A stretch of DNA of 64,000 bases, from positions 28,258-92,257 of the forward strand of contig JAOBSW010000453.1 of the NCBI GenBank assembly GCA_026214975.1. The letters are read 5' to 3'. Position numbers and translations under genes: made by a program. The notes under the pieces are model-generated. The model made no database searches, was not told the origin of the DNA, and saw nothing but the letters and a program-made list of their open reading frames with translations. Origin of the DNA: Gentiana macrophylla (Eukaryota > Streptophyta > Magnoliopsida > Gentianales > Gentianaceae). This document shows positions 19,976 to 29,097 of the stretch, one piece after another. The stretch's first letter is position 1. Each line of letters starts with the position of its first letter.

Positions 19976-21134
19976 TTTCCTTAGGTGAATAACATTCCAA
20001 CTCCTAGGAATCGTCTTCCCGGAGGCATTAGCCAGTTGATAAGATCATTTTCCATGTACTTTGATGATTTTGTAAGGACCTTTCCAATTTGGGTCTAGCT
20101 TTTCCGTTGGGCCTTGCTTCTTTGGCATCATTTTCTCGTAATTAAGTCACCTTCTTTAAAATACGTACTCTAACTTTAGAGTTGTAGTATTGAGCAATCA
20201 TCCGCTTGTACTTGGCCATCTCAGATTAGAGCTATATATCTTTTATGTTCCATTTCATCTTTGATGTGCATCATATTTGCTAACTTGCGTTTCGAATGTA
20301 TAATTGCCTTGGGAGATTTATGCTCAATCTCTGCAGTATCACCGATTCGCATCCGTATGCTAAGGAATATCGAGTTTCCTGTGTAGCGGTATTTGGGGTA
20401 GTTCTATATGCCCATAAAATATTGGGAAGGTGATCTGCCCAATGAGATCCTTCCTGCTCCAGCCTTTTCTTCAACCCTTGCTTAATTTTCCTGTTGGTTT
20501 GCTCGACCTGCCCATTAGCTTGAGGATGAGCTACAGATGTGAAGTGTTGAGAGATTCCTAAATTTGTTTACCAAGTCTTCACTCCTTGATCCTCAAATTG
20601 CGTGCCATTATCGGAGATTAGCATTTTTGGAATGCCATATCTGCACAGAATATTCTTCCACAGGAACTTTTGAATTTGGTTGGCTGTGATGGTGGTCAGA
20701 GGCTCTGCTTCCACCCATTTGGTGAAATAATCTACTGCCACTACCAGAAACCTTAGATTTCCAGGGGCTCTGGACAGGGGACCTATTAGGTCTATTCCCC
20801 ATTGATCAAAGGGCCAAGGTGATATGATTGGTGTCATTTCTTGCTTAGCAATATGGGATAAATTACCATGCACCTGGCATGCCTTGCATGTATTGACCAG
20901 CTTCTCTGCATCCTCTTGCATTTCTGGCCAGTAATATCCAAAAAGTCTACATTTTCTGGCCAGATCTCTTGCTCCCAAATGATTTCCACAAATGCCAAGG
21001 TGGATTTCTCTCAGCACATAGTTCCCATCTTCCGGGGTGACACACTTCAGCCATGGTGCTGTATAGGATTTTCTATATAGCACCTCATTGAACATTGCGT
21101 ATCTTGCCGAGAGTCTTATTAGTTTTTGGCACAC
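19976..21134 (-). pseudogene. gypsy B integrase
   Basis: In the minus strand the zinc-binding HHCC module reads REIHLGICGNHLGARDLA ... YYWPEMQEDAEKLVNTCKACQVH. The catalytic core follows with Asp (FDQWGIDLIGP) and Asp (MLISDNGTQFED). After a shift near 20570 come the region of the third acidic residue and HWADHLPNILWAYRTTPN. The C-terminal DNA-binding part reads LDPNWKGPYKI and ends NVIHLRKYYP at about 19976. Frameshifts near 20570 and 20280 split it. Integrase would insert the cDNA; this copy cannot make an intact enzyme. Confidence 0.9.
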
Positions 21135-22060
21135 ACCCTATCTTCGGGGAGTTTTCCATCTCTCAGATACATCATAATTGGATTCATCCAACTTTCTACC
21201 TGTGTTATAGGTTGTACTTCAACAGCATCACAGCTCTTTTGCTTTAACTGCTCAACTAGAACTTTCTTGTGGGACAGAAAATTAGACCCCAGCTTAGATA
21301 ATGCATCTGCCCTGGTATTTTGGGCCCTGGTTATCTGTTCCACTTCCACCACTAAGAAGTTTTGCAACTTTCTCTGTGCAGCCGCTAGGTACTTCTTCAT
21401 AGGGCCTTCATTGGCTTCATATTCTCCTTTGATATGATTGGTGATGGGTCATCGAATCAAGATACACTTTTAGGTTCTCGCACACACCTAATTTCTCTGC
21501 AGTTTAACTTGCTTATTAAAGCTTCAGATTTCGCTTCATTATTAGCGGCCTGGAATTGAAATGAAGAGCATATGGGAATTCTTCACCTTTTGGGCTAATG
21601 AGTAGGAGTCCTGCTCCTGCTCCTCTTTGTTGGAAGCTCCGTCTACATAGATTTGCCGCCACCGCCGCCACGCTCGCTGCGCTTTTGCTCTCATCGCTAA
21701 TGTCTTTCCTTCGCCAAGAAATCGCTAATGCTTGAGCTTTGATTGCCGTTCTTGGTTTATATTCAATGTCAAACCCCGCTAATTCAACTACACACTTTGC
21801 CAATCTCCGCACTTATCCGGTTTATCCAAAATTTGCTTTAACGGTCGATTTGTCAATACTACCACTGGATGACTCTAGAAATATGGTCTTAGTTTTCTTG
21901 TGGCATGAACAAGGGCTAGAACCAATTTTTCTACCTCAGAATACCTGACCTCAGGCCCTTGTAAGGCTTTGCTCACAAAATACACAGGCCTTTGTAACAT
22001 ACCATGTTGTTTTACCAAAGACAAAGACTTATCGCTTCATTACAAAAGGATAAGTATAAG
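21119..22060 (-). pseudogene. gypsy B RNase H and RNase H-integrase linker, frameshifted
   Basis: Minus-strand pieces read RRLAKCVVELAGFDIEYKPRT (21812-21750), GAGAGLLLISPKGEEFPYAL (about 21620-21560) and, in the linker, NTRADALSKLGSNFLSHKKVLVE (21320-21250). These are the end of RT/RNase H and the second, dicot Tat-type RNase H. Between 21650 and 21740 the frame is lost, and four sites read GCGA where the family has GCTGA, that is, one T missing each time. Whether this is real decay or base-calling error is discussed in findings. Confidence 0.8.
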
Positions 22061-22069
22061 AATAATACC

Positions 22070-22840
22070 TCACCTTCGAGGAGAGGTTAGGGTTGGTAAT
22101 TGATCGATATGATGCTTTAATTCCTGGAAAGCTTGTTGACATTCTGCCTTCCACTCGAATGGGCTGGCCTTCCTGAGAATTTTAAAGAAAGGCAATGACT
22201 TCTGCGCCGATTTTGACAAAAATAGATTTAGCGCTGCTAATCTTCCTGTCAGTCGTTGGACTTCTTTAGTGTTCTTCGGTTCGGGCATAATTTTCAAAGC
22301 TTCCAATTTATCAGGGCTGGCCCTGACTCCTTCTTTGGATATCATATAACCAAGAAATTTGCCTGACCTCACTCCAAAAGTACATTTTTTAGGATTAAAC
22401 TTCATTCGAGTTTGTCTCAATACCTGACAAACTTCTGCCACATCTTTCAAATATTGGTCAAGAGTCCTGCTCTTGATCAATAAATCATCCACATATGCCT
22501 TCATCGATTTACCAATCTGTTGGTTAAAAAATTTATTGACTGCCCTCTGGTATGTAGCACCTGCATTCTTTAACCCAAAAGGCATAGACACATAGTAGTA
22601 AGAACCAAATTCAGTAATAAATGCGCTTTTACAAGCGTCTTGAGGTCCATCATAACTGGTGGTACCCTTTATATGCATCTAAGAATACAAAAATTTCATA
22701 TCCAAGCTGTGGAATCCACTAGCCTATCAATTCTGGGGGATGTAGCTATCTTTAGGGCATGCCTTGTTCAAATCTGTGAAATCCACACACATCCTCCACT
22801 ACCATCGGCTTTTTGACTAGCACAGATTTGCTAGCCACTC
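22070..22840 (-). pseudogene. gypsy B reverse transcriptase
   Basis: The open frame 22678-22070 holds the central RT blocks: FITEFGSYYYVSMPFGLKNAGATYQRA, the polymerase centre KAYVDDLLIKS, then FNPKKCTFGVRSGKFLGYMIS, RASPDKLEAL, QRLTGRLAALN and the start of the connection (SLPFFKILRK). The N-terminal blocks (VDFTDLNKACP type) are seen in other frames at 22680-22840. The catalytic Asp pair is present. Shifts at about 22680 and 22790 break the frame. Confidence 0.92.
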
Positions 22841-23009
22841 AGATATATAACTTCTTTAATCATGTTGGCATGCAACCGCTTTCTACCTATTTCTTTGGAT
22901 GTACTGTATCCTTTCTGGAGCGAAAGACCTCTTTTTCTGCTTCACCGGTTTTCTGGTTGGGTCTATGTTGAGCTTATGGACATCCAATTTTGTTGGCAGT
23001 CCTGGCATG

Positions 23010-24179
23010 TCACTGGCTTTCCATGCAAACACATCTTTGTAATCTTTCAAGATCCCGACTGAATTTGCTTATGCTCGCAGTATCCATGATCCTATCGACT
23101 TTGGATTTCGGGTCACTTTCATCTAGATTATTGGCTCCACCGGTCATTAGACTACCAACTTTTTCTTCCTCGGGAACGAGATTTTCCATTGTCATTTGTC
23201 GACTTTGACCCTTCCATCGATTGTGGGTCGTAGTAGATTCTTCGCAAACATCCACATCTCCCTTAACAGTAGCTTCTCCTTCTGAGGTTGGGAACTTCAT
23301 GCTGTTGTGTGCAGGGGACACCACTGCTCTGAGATCGATCAATGCTGGTCTGCCCAAAATCACATTATACGCAGATTGGGCTTTGACTGCCACATAATTG
23401 ACTATTAGAGTCCTGCTCCGTGGTCCTTTTCCAAAAGTTGTTAATAATTTAAGCATACCCACTGGATGAATAGGAGGTCCTGTGAATCCAAAGAGAGGAG
23501 TTGACACAGGAGTCAACTCTAAGTCGGCCAACTTCATTGCTTGGAATGCACTATAATATAACACATTTACTGCACTGCCCGTGTCCACATAGACTCTTCT
23601 CACCAATTTTTTCTGTATAACCGCCTCTACTACCAGCCCTTCGTTGTTCACAGCGGCAGGTAATGCATCTTCTGGACCATACTGGACAGTTCCCATCACT
23701 TTTTGTTTCTTTGATTCTCCTTCTTTCTCTGCACTGCCATTTCTTTCTGGTTGAACAGTTTTGCCAATGTCTGCTGGCCCTCCAACAATCGAATTCACCG
23801 TGTTGATTGGGGCATTTTCCCTATGCCCATCAGCATCAGGAGATGGATCTCTACGCCTCCTCTGATTATTTCTGTTCTGATTATTGTTGAATTTTATAAA
23901 CTCCATCCTTCCTCTAGGGTTATCTCCTTGTGATCGATCGATGCATTCATCGATATTCCTTCCATATTGCCAAGATCTATATCTCTCGACGCCTCTCGTG
24001 ACCGCCGCCGAGTCATGGCCAATGTCTTTATGATATCCGCACCACCTTGTATGGGTCCTTTTTCTCTTGGACCCCTCAAAAGGAGGAGGAGTCTTTGCAA
24101 ATCCTTTCTTCTTCATTATCGCTAGAACTTGATCACGGGATCTGTTCAAAGGTATAAGGTCTTTGTCTCCGCAAAGCAC
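23010..24179 (-). CDS. gypsy B Gag C-terminus and aspartic protease
   Basis: An open frame of 389 codons. The first part holds a zinc-knuckle-like CGYHKDIGHD whose last Cys is not in frame, then an Arg/Asn-rich basic tract (NRNNQRRRRD). The protease follows: VRRVYVDTGSAVNVLYYSAF (active site Asp-Thr-Gly-Ser), LFGFTGPPIHPVG and AYNVILGRPALIDLRA (flap and C-terminal strand). The end leads towards RT. As the longest open frame in B it could still encode a folded protease domain, but it is severed from RT by shifts. Confidence 0.88.
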   Translation of the reverse strand: MLCGDKDLIPLNRSRDQVLAIMKKKGFAKTPPPFEGSKRKRTHTRWCGYHKDIGHDSAAVTRGVERYRSWQYGRNIDECIDRSQGDNPRGRMEFIKFNNNQNRNNQRRRRDPSPDADGHRENAPINTVNSIVGGPADIGKTVQPERNGSAEKEGESKKQKVMGTVQYGPEDALPAAVNNEGLVVEAVIQKKLVRRVYVDTGSAVNVLYYSAFQAMKLADLELTPVSTPLFGFTGPPIHPVGMLKLLTTFGKGPRSRTLIVNYVAVKAQSAYNVILGRPALIDLRAVVSPAHNSMKFPTSEGEATVKGDVDVCEESTTTHNRWKGQSRQMTMENLVPEEEKVGSLMTGGANNLDESDPKSKVDRIMDTASISKFSRDLERLQRCVCMESQ

Positions 24180-25108
24180 CTTTCTTCCCTAGCTTGTCGA
24201 TATGGAAGCGGTTACCTGCCTCAAATCGATTTTCTTTTCTTGTCGATTTATCATCGCCTTTTTCTTTTGTAGAATCCCGTGGGATTCCTCCTCTTAGCCC
24301 TGTTTGCCTCTTCTCCTTGACAATGTTTGTACGCAATTTCCAGACATTCTTCCATCGTGCTCGAATTCTTGCTGCTCAGCTTAGCATGTAGCCATCCTTC
24401 TTTCAAACCTGCTACGAAGAATGCTACTAAGAATTTATCATCCAGATCTGCTATCTGGGATGATTCTCCGTTAAATATTTTGATGAATCGCAAAGACTTT
24501 CATCACTTTTTCAATCGATGGTCAGCAAATATGTTCTATTTCACTGGAAAGGTCTCGCAGCGATAAACGCGTGCATGAACTTTCTGGTCAAAGTGGGGAA
24601 GTTTGGTATGGACCTGGGGCTCAACTTATTAAACCAATCACTTGCCTTCCTCAGAAGAAGAGTTGCAAATGCCCCTGCATTTCATCTCTTCGGTGCATTG
24701 TCTGAGCTCACGTGTCTTTGATGTATCGATGCATATGGTCATATGGATCCTTAGTGCCATCATATGACTGAATTTTGGGGATTTTGAATCCTGGAGGACA
24801 AGGAAATGTATCAATATCCTCAATAAAAGGGGACACCAGCCTAAACTCGTCTTGCTTAGGCCTAAGAATAGCGTCCAACTCGCTTTGGCGTTATCACCAC
24901 TCGGGCGAGTAACAACCACTCTTCCACTGGACTCTGCCTCATGTTTTTCTTTCAAAAGAGGTGTTTCTGAAACTTCGGCATCCTGATTTATGGCTTTCAA
25001 CACCTCCTCAAAGATGGCTTTTATCTCTTCTCCTTTGAGATTTGCCAGATTTTCCACCAACATCCGCCTCGATCGCATTTGGTGTCTTTGGGTTTGTCCT
25101 TCTTCCAT
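24180..25108 (-). pseudogene. gypsy B Gag N-terminal and central region, frameshifted
   Basis: 24493-24251 reads MRFIKIFNGESSQIADLDDKF, then FVAGLKEGW and MEECLEIAYKHCQGEE, the capsid-like C-terminal blocks that precede the nucleocapsid in Tat Gag. 25108-24638 holds the N-terminal part, starting MEEGQTQRHQMRSRR, which lies some 160 bases from the LTR edge and is a plausible start. The two pieces are in different frames. Gag would form the particle that packages element RNA. Confidence 0.8.
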
Positions 25109-25253
25109 TAGTGTTTTATTTCCAGGTTCTTTACCGTTTTTTTCTGGGCTTTTTTCCCTGGTTTGATCTTCAACTCCGGTTGATTTTGATGCTTCTTCTC
25201 ATGACTTTTCTCCATTTTTACTATAAAAGTAACTCACTAACTAGAATCGGCCA

Positions 25254-25269
25254 TCCTTCTAGCGTCAAA
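25254..25269 (-). other. primer binding site region of gypsy B
   Basis: Just inside the 5' LTR edge the plus strand reads CCTTCTAGCG. The same block sits directly inside the matching LTR of element C (39072-39084, CTTCTAGCGCCAA). On the sense strand this gives TTGGCGCTAGAAGG in C, and the diverged TTTGACGCTAGAAGG in B, where a tRNA primer site is expected. I have not assigned the tRNA. Confidence 0.6.
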
Positions 25270-25996
25270 TGATGATACTTAAAATTGTAAACGGGTAATT
25301 AAATGATTCAAATTAGGAAAATGGTATCAAAACAAGTACAATTTTATGCAATTTGAATCGAACTCTATTGAGAGAGTCGCTTACGATATCGGTTCAAGTG
25401 TTGAACCGAATCAAGTCGCCTCGTAGTTCGTCTTCATATTTATGTCTCCCAATCGTGGTCATAACCTCCCTCACCATAATGGGGGAGTTATCACCGGTTA
25501 CCTCGTCAATTATCAGATGTGGGGTGATAAGTAGAGATTTCGCAATCCGGCTCGATCAAATACAATTTATAAAACTCGAAACCTTAGGCAAAACTCACTT
25601 TCTAACCGGCAAATGAACCGGTCGATCGTAGGTAGTGCGCTCAGAGTCCGATGTCGATCCCACGAGAGATTGAATCGAATACAAAACTTGTGTTAAAATC
25701 AGAGGACAAAGAGTATACGAACAAGACAAAAGATCGAAGCTTTTATTATTTCACGACATACACAAGGATCTGAATCAAAACTTTTATCCAGAGTAAATTT
25801 CATCAAACTAATGATTTACACAATCAAAACCATATTGAGAGAAAACAAATCGAAATCAGGAAACTCACAATAATGAAGATCAAAATATTGCAGATCAAGA
25901 CTTTTGAATCCCAAATCAGCAAAATATATCAACCTTTAATTCATACAATGATCCCAGGCACGAACTCCACCAAGCCATCGATCGAATATCGTATTC

Positions 25997-26034
<38 letters not shown>

Positions 26035-27302
26035 AAACTAAGAAATTGAAATACGGGCCTAGTCCAGAGCTCTAATCCGCTATTTAAATGTCAACTCATT
26101 ATAACAACCACTAAGCGGCTGGGTTGAACACCTAAGCCGGCCTCGAACTCAGTCTAGGACAATAAAAGTCAGAATATTGTTTCCTTAGGTTTAGATGCTC
26201 TTAAATAGGCAAAAATTGCGACCTTGACCTAGTTGGGCCGACCAACTTGGCCCATTTAACTCATCTTCAGTAAATTGGTGATAACTTGCTGTGTAGAGCT
26301 CCGATTTGAACGATTCAAGATGCGTTGGAAAACTCGTTTAATTCCCTACAACTTTCATGAAGACGACTTGACCAGAAAATGCCTTCAAGATGGGTCAAAA
26401 TAAAGATTAACGAACAGACATGGTGAAATACTGTTGTCGGCCACAAACGCCCGTTTGAGTCCCTCCAAACGCTCGTTTGCCTGGAAAATATGATGATATT
26501 AGGGTTTCATGTTCGATGAACGTGCGTTTGCCCAACCTTGAACGCCCATTTGTGTTATATGAGCTTTTGAATCGGTTGAACACCGCCAAACGCGTTTGGG
26601 GGGTCATTTGGACGCTTTCGGGTCATCAAAAACTCTAACTTTCTGAATCATGTATCGGCTCTGTGGACGCCCGTTTGAACGATCCAAACGCCAGTTTGGC
26701 CTAGGCTTGCTGCAAACGCCAGTTTGGGGTAGGGCAAACGCCAGTTTGCCTTGATTTCACTCCAAACTTGACTTTTCTTCACTTTCATTCAACTTTCGTG
26801 CCACGAACACATCTCTTAGTCCAAAACATCGTCTTCTGGGTCTTCGAGTCACCTAAGTCCTGCAATAACATAGACAAACAAACACCACATGTAATTCCGC
26901 AAGACAAATGTGTTCGGAAAAGAGTGAAATATCATCAAAAAGGTGGAGTTCCCTATCGTTGTGACAATTTTACCCCCCGTACACATAACTCACGATATTA
27001 CTCTTGAAAATGCCTAAATCTACCCAAAACATGCCAATAAAATGATAAACGGGGGCTTGATCACATACAAAAGTGCAGTGAAGTTGACTCCCATCATGGG
27101 GTCTACCCACGTTCGTAAACGGTCACGTCATTACAGATTCTATTTTTGGCAGTTACTTGGTTGTTCTGTCCAGAAGTCTTCTGCTCAGAATCCGGCGGAG
27201 TCCTGCTCTGCTCTGCTAGTCATATTACTTATTGTTATCTCGATCGTGAGATGGTCTAATTTAATCAGAAATTATCCTACCCAGTGGACCTATATATCAT
27301 CA
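25270..27302 (-). repeat. 5' LTR of gypsy B, split by a solo LTR
   Basis: Two pieces, 25270-25524 and 27097-27302, align without gap to the 3' LTR at 16219-16676, except that TGGGG is duplicated at the junction. The right end TATATATCATCA is followed by the element's target duplication CAACA. Confidence 0.92.
25525..27096 (+). mobile_element. solo LTR (1,572 bp) nested in the gypsy B 5' LTR
   Basis: Starts TGATAAGTAG and ends ACTCCCATCA (TG...CA), flanked on both sides by TGGGG (25520-25524 and 27097-27101). Without it the host LTR is continuous, which proves the insertion and its ends. GTCGATCCCACGAG near 25650 and repeated TTTGGACGCCCGTTTG-like motifs (26430-26750) resemble the solo LTR at 8117-9866 in style, so a gypsy origin is likely. 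It holds a TA microsatellite at about 25999-26032. No coding region. The orientation is that of the TG start; the true sense strand is not determined. Confidence 0.9.
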
Positions 27303-27530
27303 CAACAAAAGATGGAACGTAAAGTTGATTAACAAAATAGGGAATTTTTTTCAGCATTGTTTACAATGAAATTTTGGTATATTGAAAGTTTTACTTGTTT
27401 GTAAAATACAACTTTCTACTCATACCATATTTATTTATAACTTAACTAATTGAGTCGGAAAAAAACACATAAATTTAAGAAGTGATTTAATGTTTTATAA
27501 TTTTAAACCAAAATGATTAAGAAAACGTCC
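27303..27530. other. short AT-rich spacer between gypsy B and the LINE
   Basis: Starts with the right target duplication CAACA (27303-27307). AT-rich, no gene or repeat recognised. The right border with the LINE 3' end is approximate. Confidence 0.4.
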
Positions 27531-28109
27531 TTTTTTGGAAAATTGGATACTTTATTAAAAATTTAAAAACTGTACAAGCCCGGACAAAACTGTATACAGG
27601 TAAAATGGGACTACAAAATTTTAAAAGTGTACAAAAGATAATTAGCACCGGGCTAATGTGAGTTCCGAGCCTTGTGAATCGCTACACAATTTTAAACTAG
27701 TACCGAAGATAATTAGCACCAGACTAATCTGGGTTCCCGAACCTTGTGAATCACTGCACAATTTTAAACTAGTACAAAAGATAATTAGCACCAGGCTACT
27801 CTAAGTTCCCGAGCCTTGTGAGTCGCTTCAGAAATAAAGGTTATCTTCGGGGGGTCGCTGAATGTCGCTATTGTGTGATTTTTGGTTGCGCCAATACCAG
27901 ATACCTTGAATGAGTTCACGAAATAGTAATCTCCATAATTCAATTTTGTCGTGCTTGTACCTATTCACACCGAGGCAACTCTTGAGCCATTCGAAGTTCC
28001 GTAATCGAAATGAAGACGTTCCAATGCTTTCGGTGTACCACATCTCTCCACATAGTGTTCACCCAATGAAAATCCCGAAGTGCGTGCATACAAAATTCTA
28101 GATGCATAC
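27530..28109 (-). mobile_element. LINE (L1-type) 3' part, separated from its body by gypsy C
   Basis: Minus-strand ORF 28043-27828 reads FRLRNFEWLKSCLGVNR ... LFRELIQGIWYWRNQKSHN, the style of the C-terminal region of plant L1-type ORF2. It is followed by a 3' untranslated part with a three-copy tandem repeat. The left end, where the poly(A) tail should be, lies near 27530 but shows only a short T-run (27530-27535). It joins 39858-41402 across gypsy C: both ends carry CATAC, the target duplication of C. Confidence 0.65.
27615..27835. repeat. three tandem copies of a roughly 73 bp unit in the LINE 3' UTR
   Basis: The unit starts near AGATAATTAGCACC (27637, 27710, 27779), continues with a GAGCCTTGTGAATCGCT-like stretch and ends ACAATTTTAAACTAGTAC. 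Copies differ by several bases. It lies immediately downstream (in the minus sense) of the last LINE ORF. 3' UTR tandem repeats are known in some plant LINEs. Confidence 0.8.
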
Positions 28110-28704
28110 CGACGATGACAAATTATGTCACCTTAATAATCTGGGCCCTAATATGAATCTAATGAAGAATACTCAAGAACCCTAATGCACAAAAGAACGT
28201 GGTGGTAGATTTTAACATTACGGCCGAGTCTAAGATCAGATCTTAGATTGCCTACGTATCCTGTTATCTTCCAGGAATCAAGCCTTACGTAGTTCCTGGA
28301 TTGGGGTATTTATAATGACAATACTTGCCTAAACCCTAAGGTTAAGTCGGCTTGTATTATTGTCATCTTTACCCTTTAATGGGCCTTAAACCCTTGCCCA
28401 AGCTATCGCTGTTAATGGGCTTGGATACCGGTGCGGACTCTCGTCCTCGAAGTCGATACTTCCGACCCTGCGGTGATCGACTCTGCACTCGCGTTGTCCT
28501 ACATCGCTAGTCGGGCGTGGACTCGCCCTTATGGACTTATCGTCTCACACTGCTCGATAGTCGATCGTCGTAGCCTGGCTTCCACTAGATGGCCTTAGCC
28601 TCGAGCCTGGGCATCGACATGGTTACCTTGGTGTTTTATCCATGATGTTGTTTTATGACCAATCGATAGACGACACGTGGAGGGAGTGAAACCCGGTATC
28701 GTCA
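28110..28704 (-). repeat. 3' LTR of gypsy C
   Basis: 595 bases, similar along its whole length to 39085-39857 but lacking about 180 bases present there near 39130-39350. It is followed by TAAGCCCCCCAGACTTG, whose complement is the purine tract of the sense strand. Confidence 0.92.
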
Positions 28705-28972
28705 TAAGCCCCCCAGACTTGAGAGAGGCGACTCCCGTTGTCCGAGGTCGAGTCTGTCACATGAGTCGTCTTCGAGTTGGGTTTTCCTTTGGGCAGGAGA
28801 AAGCCCGCCTTATCACAACCCTAACTGTTTGCATCCACGTGGCGCGATACCCTGGCACACAGACGCTTCGTATCCCGCAAAACGCGTCCTCGCCTTGATT
28901 ATCGCGATTTCCAGGGGTTATAACTCCCCATTATCCCCTGTCTTTTCAAATCATTTGCGTATCTTTTGCAAG

Positions 28973-28981
28973 CATAAAAGG
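28973..28981 (+). promoter_or_regulatory. possible TATA box of the antisense ORF in gypsy C
   Basis: CATAAAAGG lies 117 bases upstream of the ATG at 29098 and just after an AT-richer stretch. The equivalent spot in element B has CATATAG, 105 bases before its ATG. Suggestive only. Confidence 0.3.
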
Positions 28982-29097
28982 AGAGGAGATTGCAGCAGAG
29001 TCCATTCGCCACTTTCTTTCCAGAAACTCCAATTCCAAACACCAAGTAAGCCTCTTTTTTTCTCTTAGTGTTCTTCATCTTGTTCTTTAAATTATCC

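Larger units (their letters stand above)
16219..27302 (-). mobile_element. complete Ty3/gypsy Tat-type retrotransposon B with antisense ORF and nested solo LTR
   Basis: LTRs start TGATGATA and end TATCATCA (16219-16676, 458 bases; 25270-27302, 456 bases once the nested solo LTR is removed). Both flanks carry CAACA (16214-16218, 27303-27307), a perfect 5-bp duplication. On the minus strand: 5' LTR, primer-site region, Gag, protease, RT, RNase H, integrase. Then comes a long 3' region with a short tandem repeat and an ORF on the opposite strand, and a purine tract (AGGGGGACTTA) before the 3' LTR. An antisense ORF between integrase and the 3' LTR is known for Tat-lineage elements (Retand, Grande). 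Coding frames are shifted in several places, so the copy is inactive. Confidence 0.93.
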
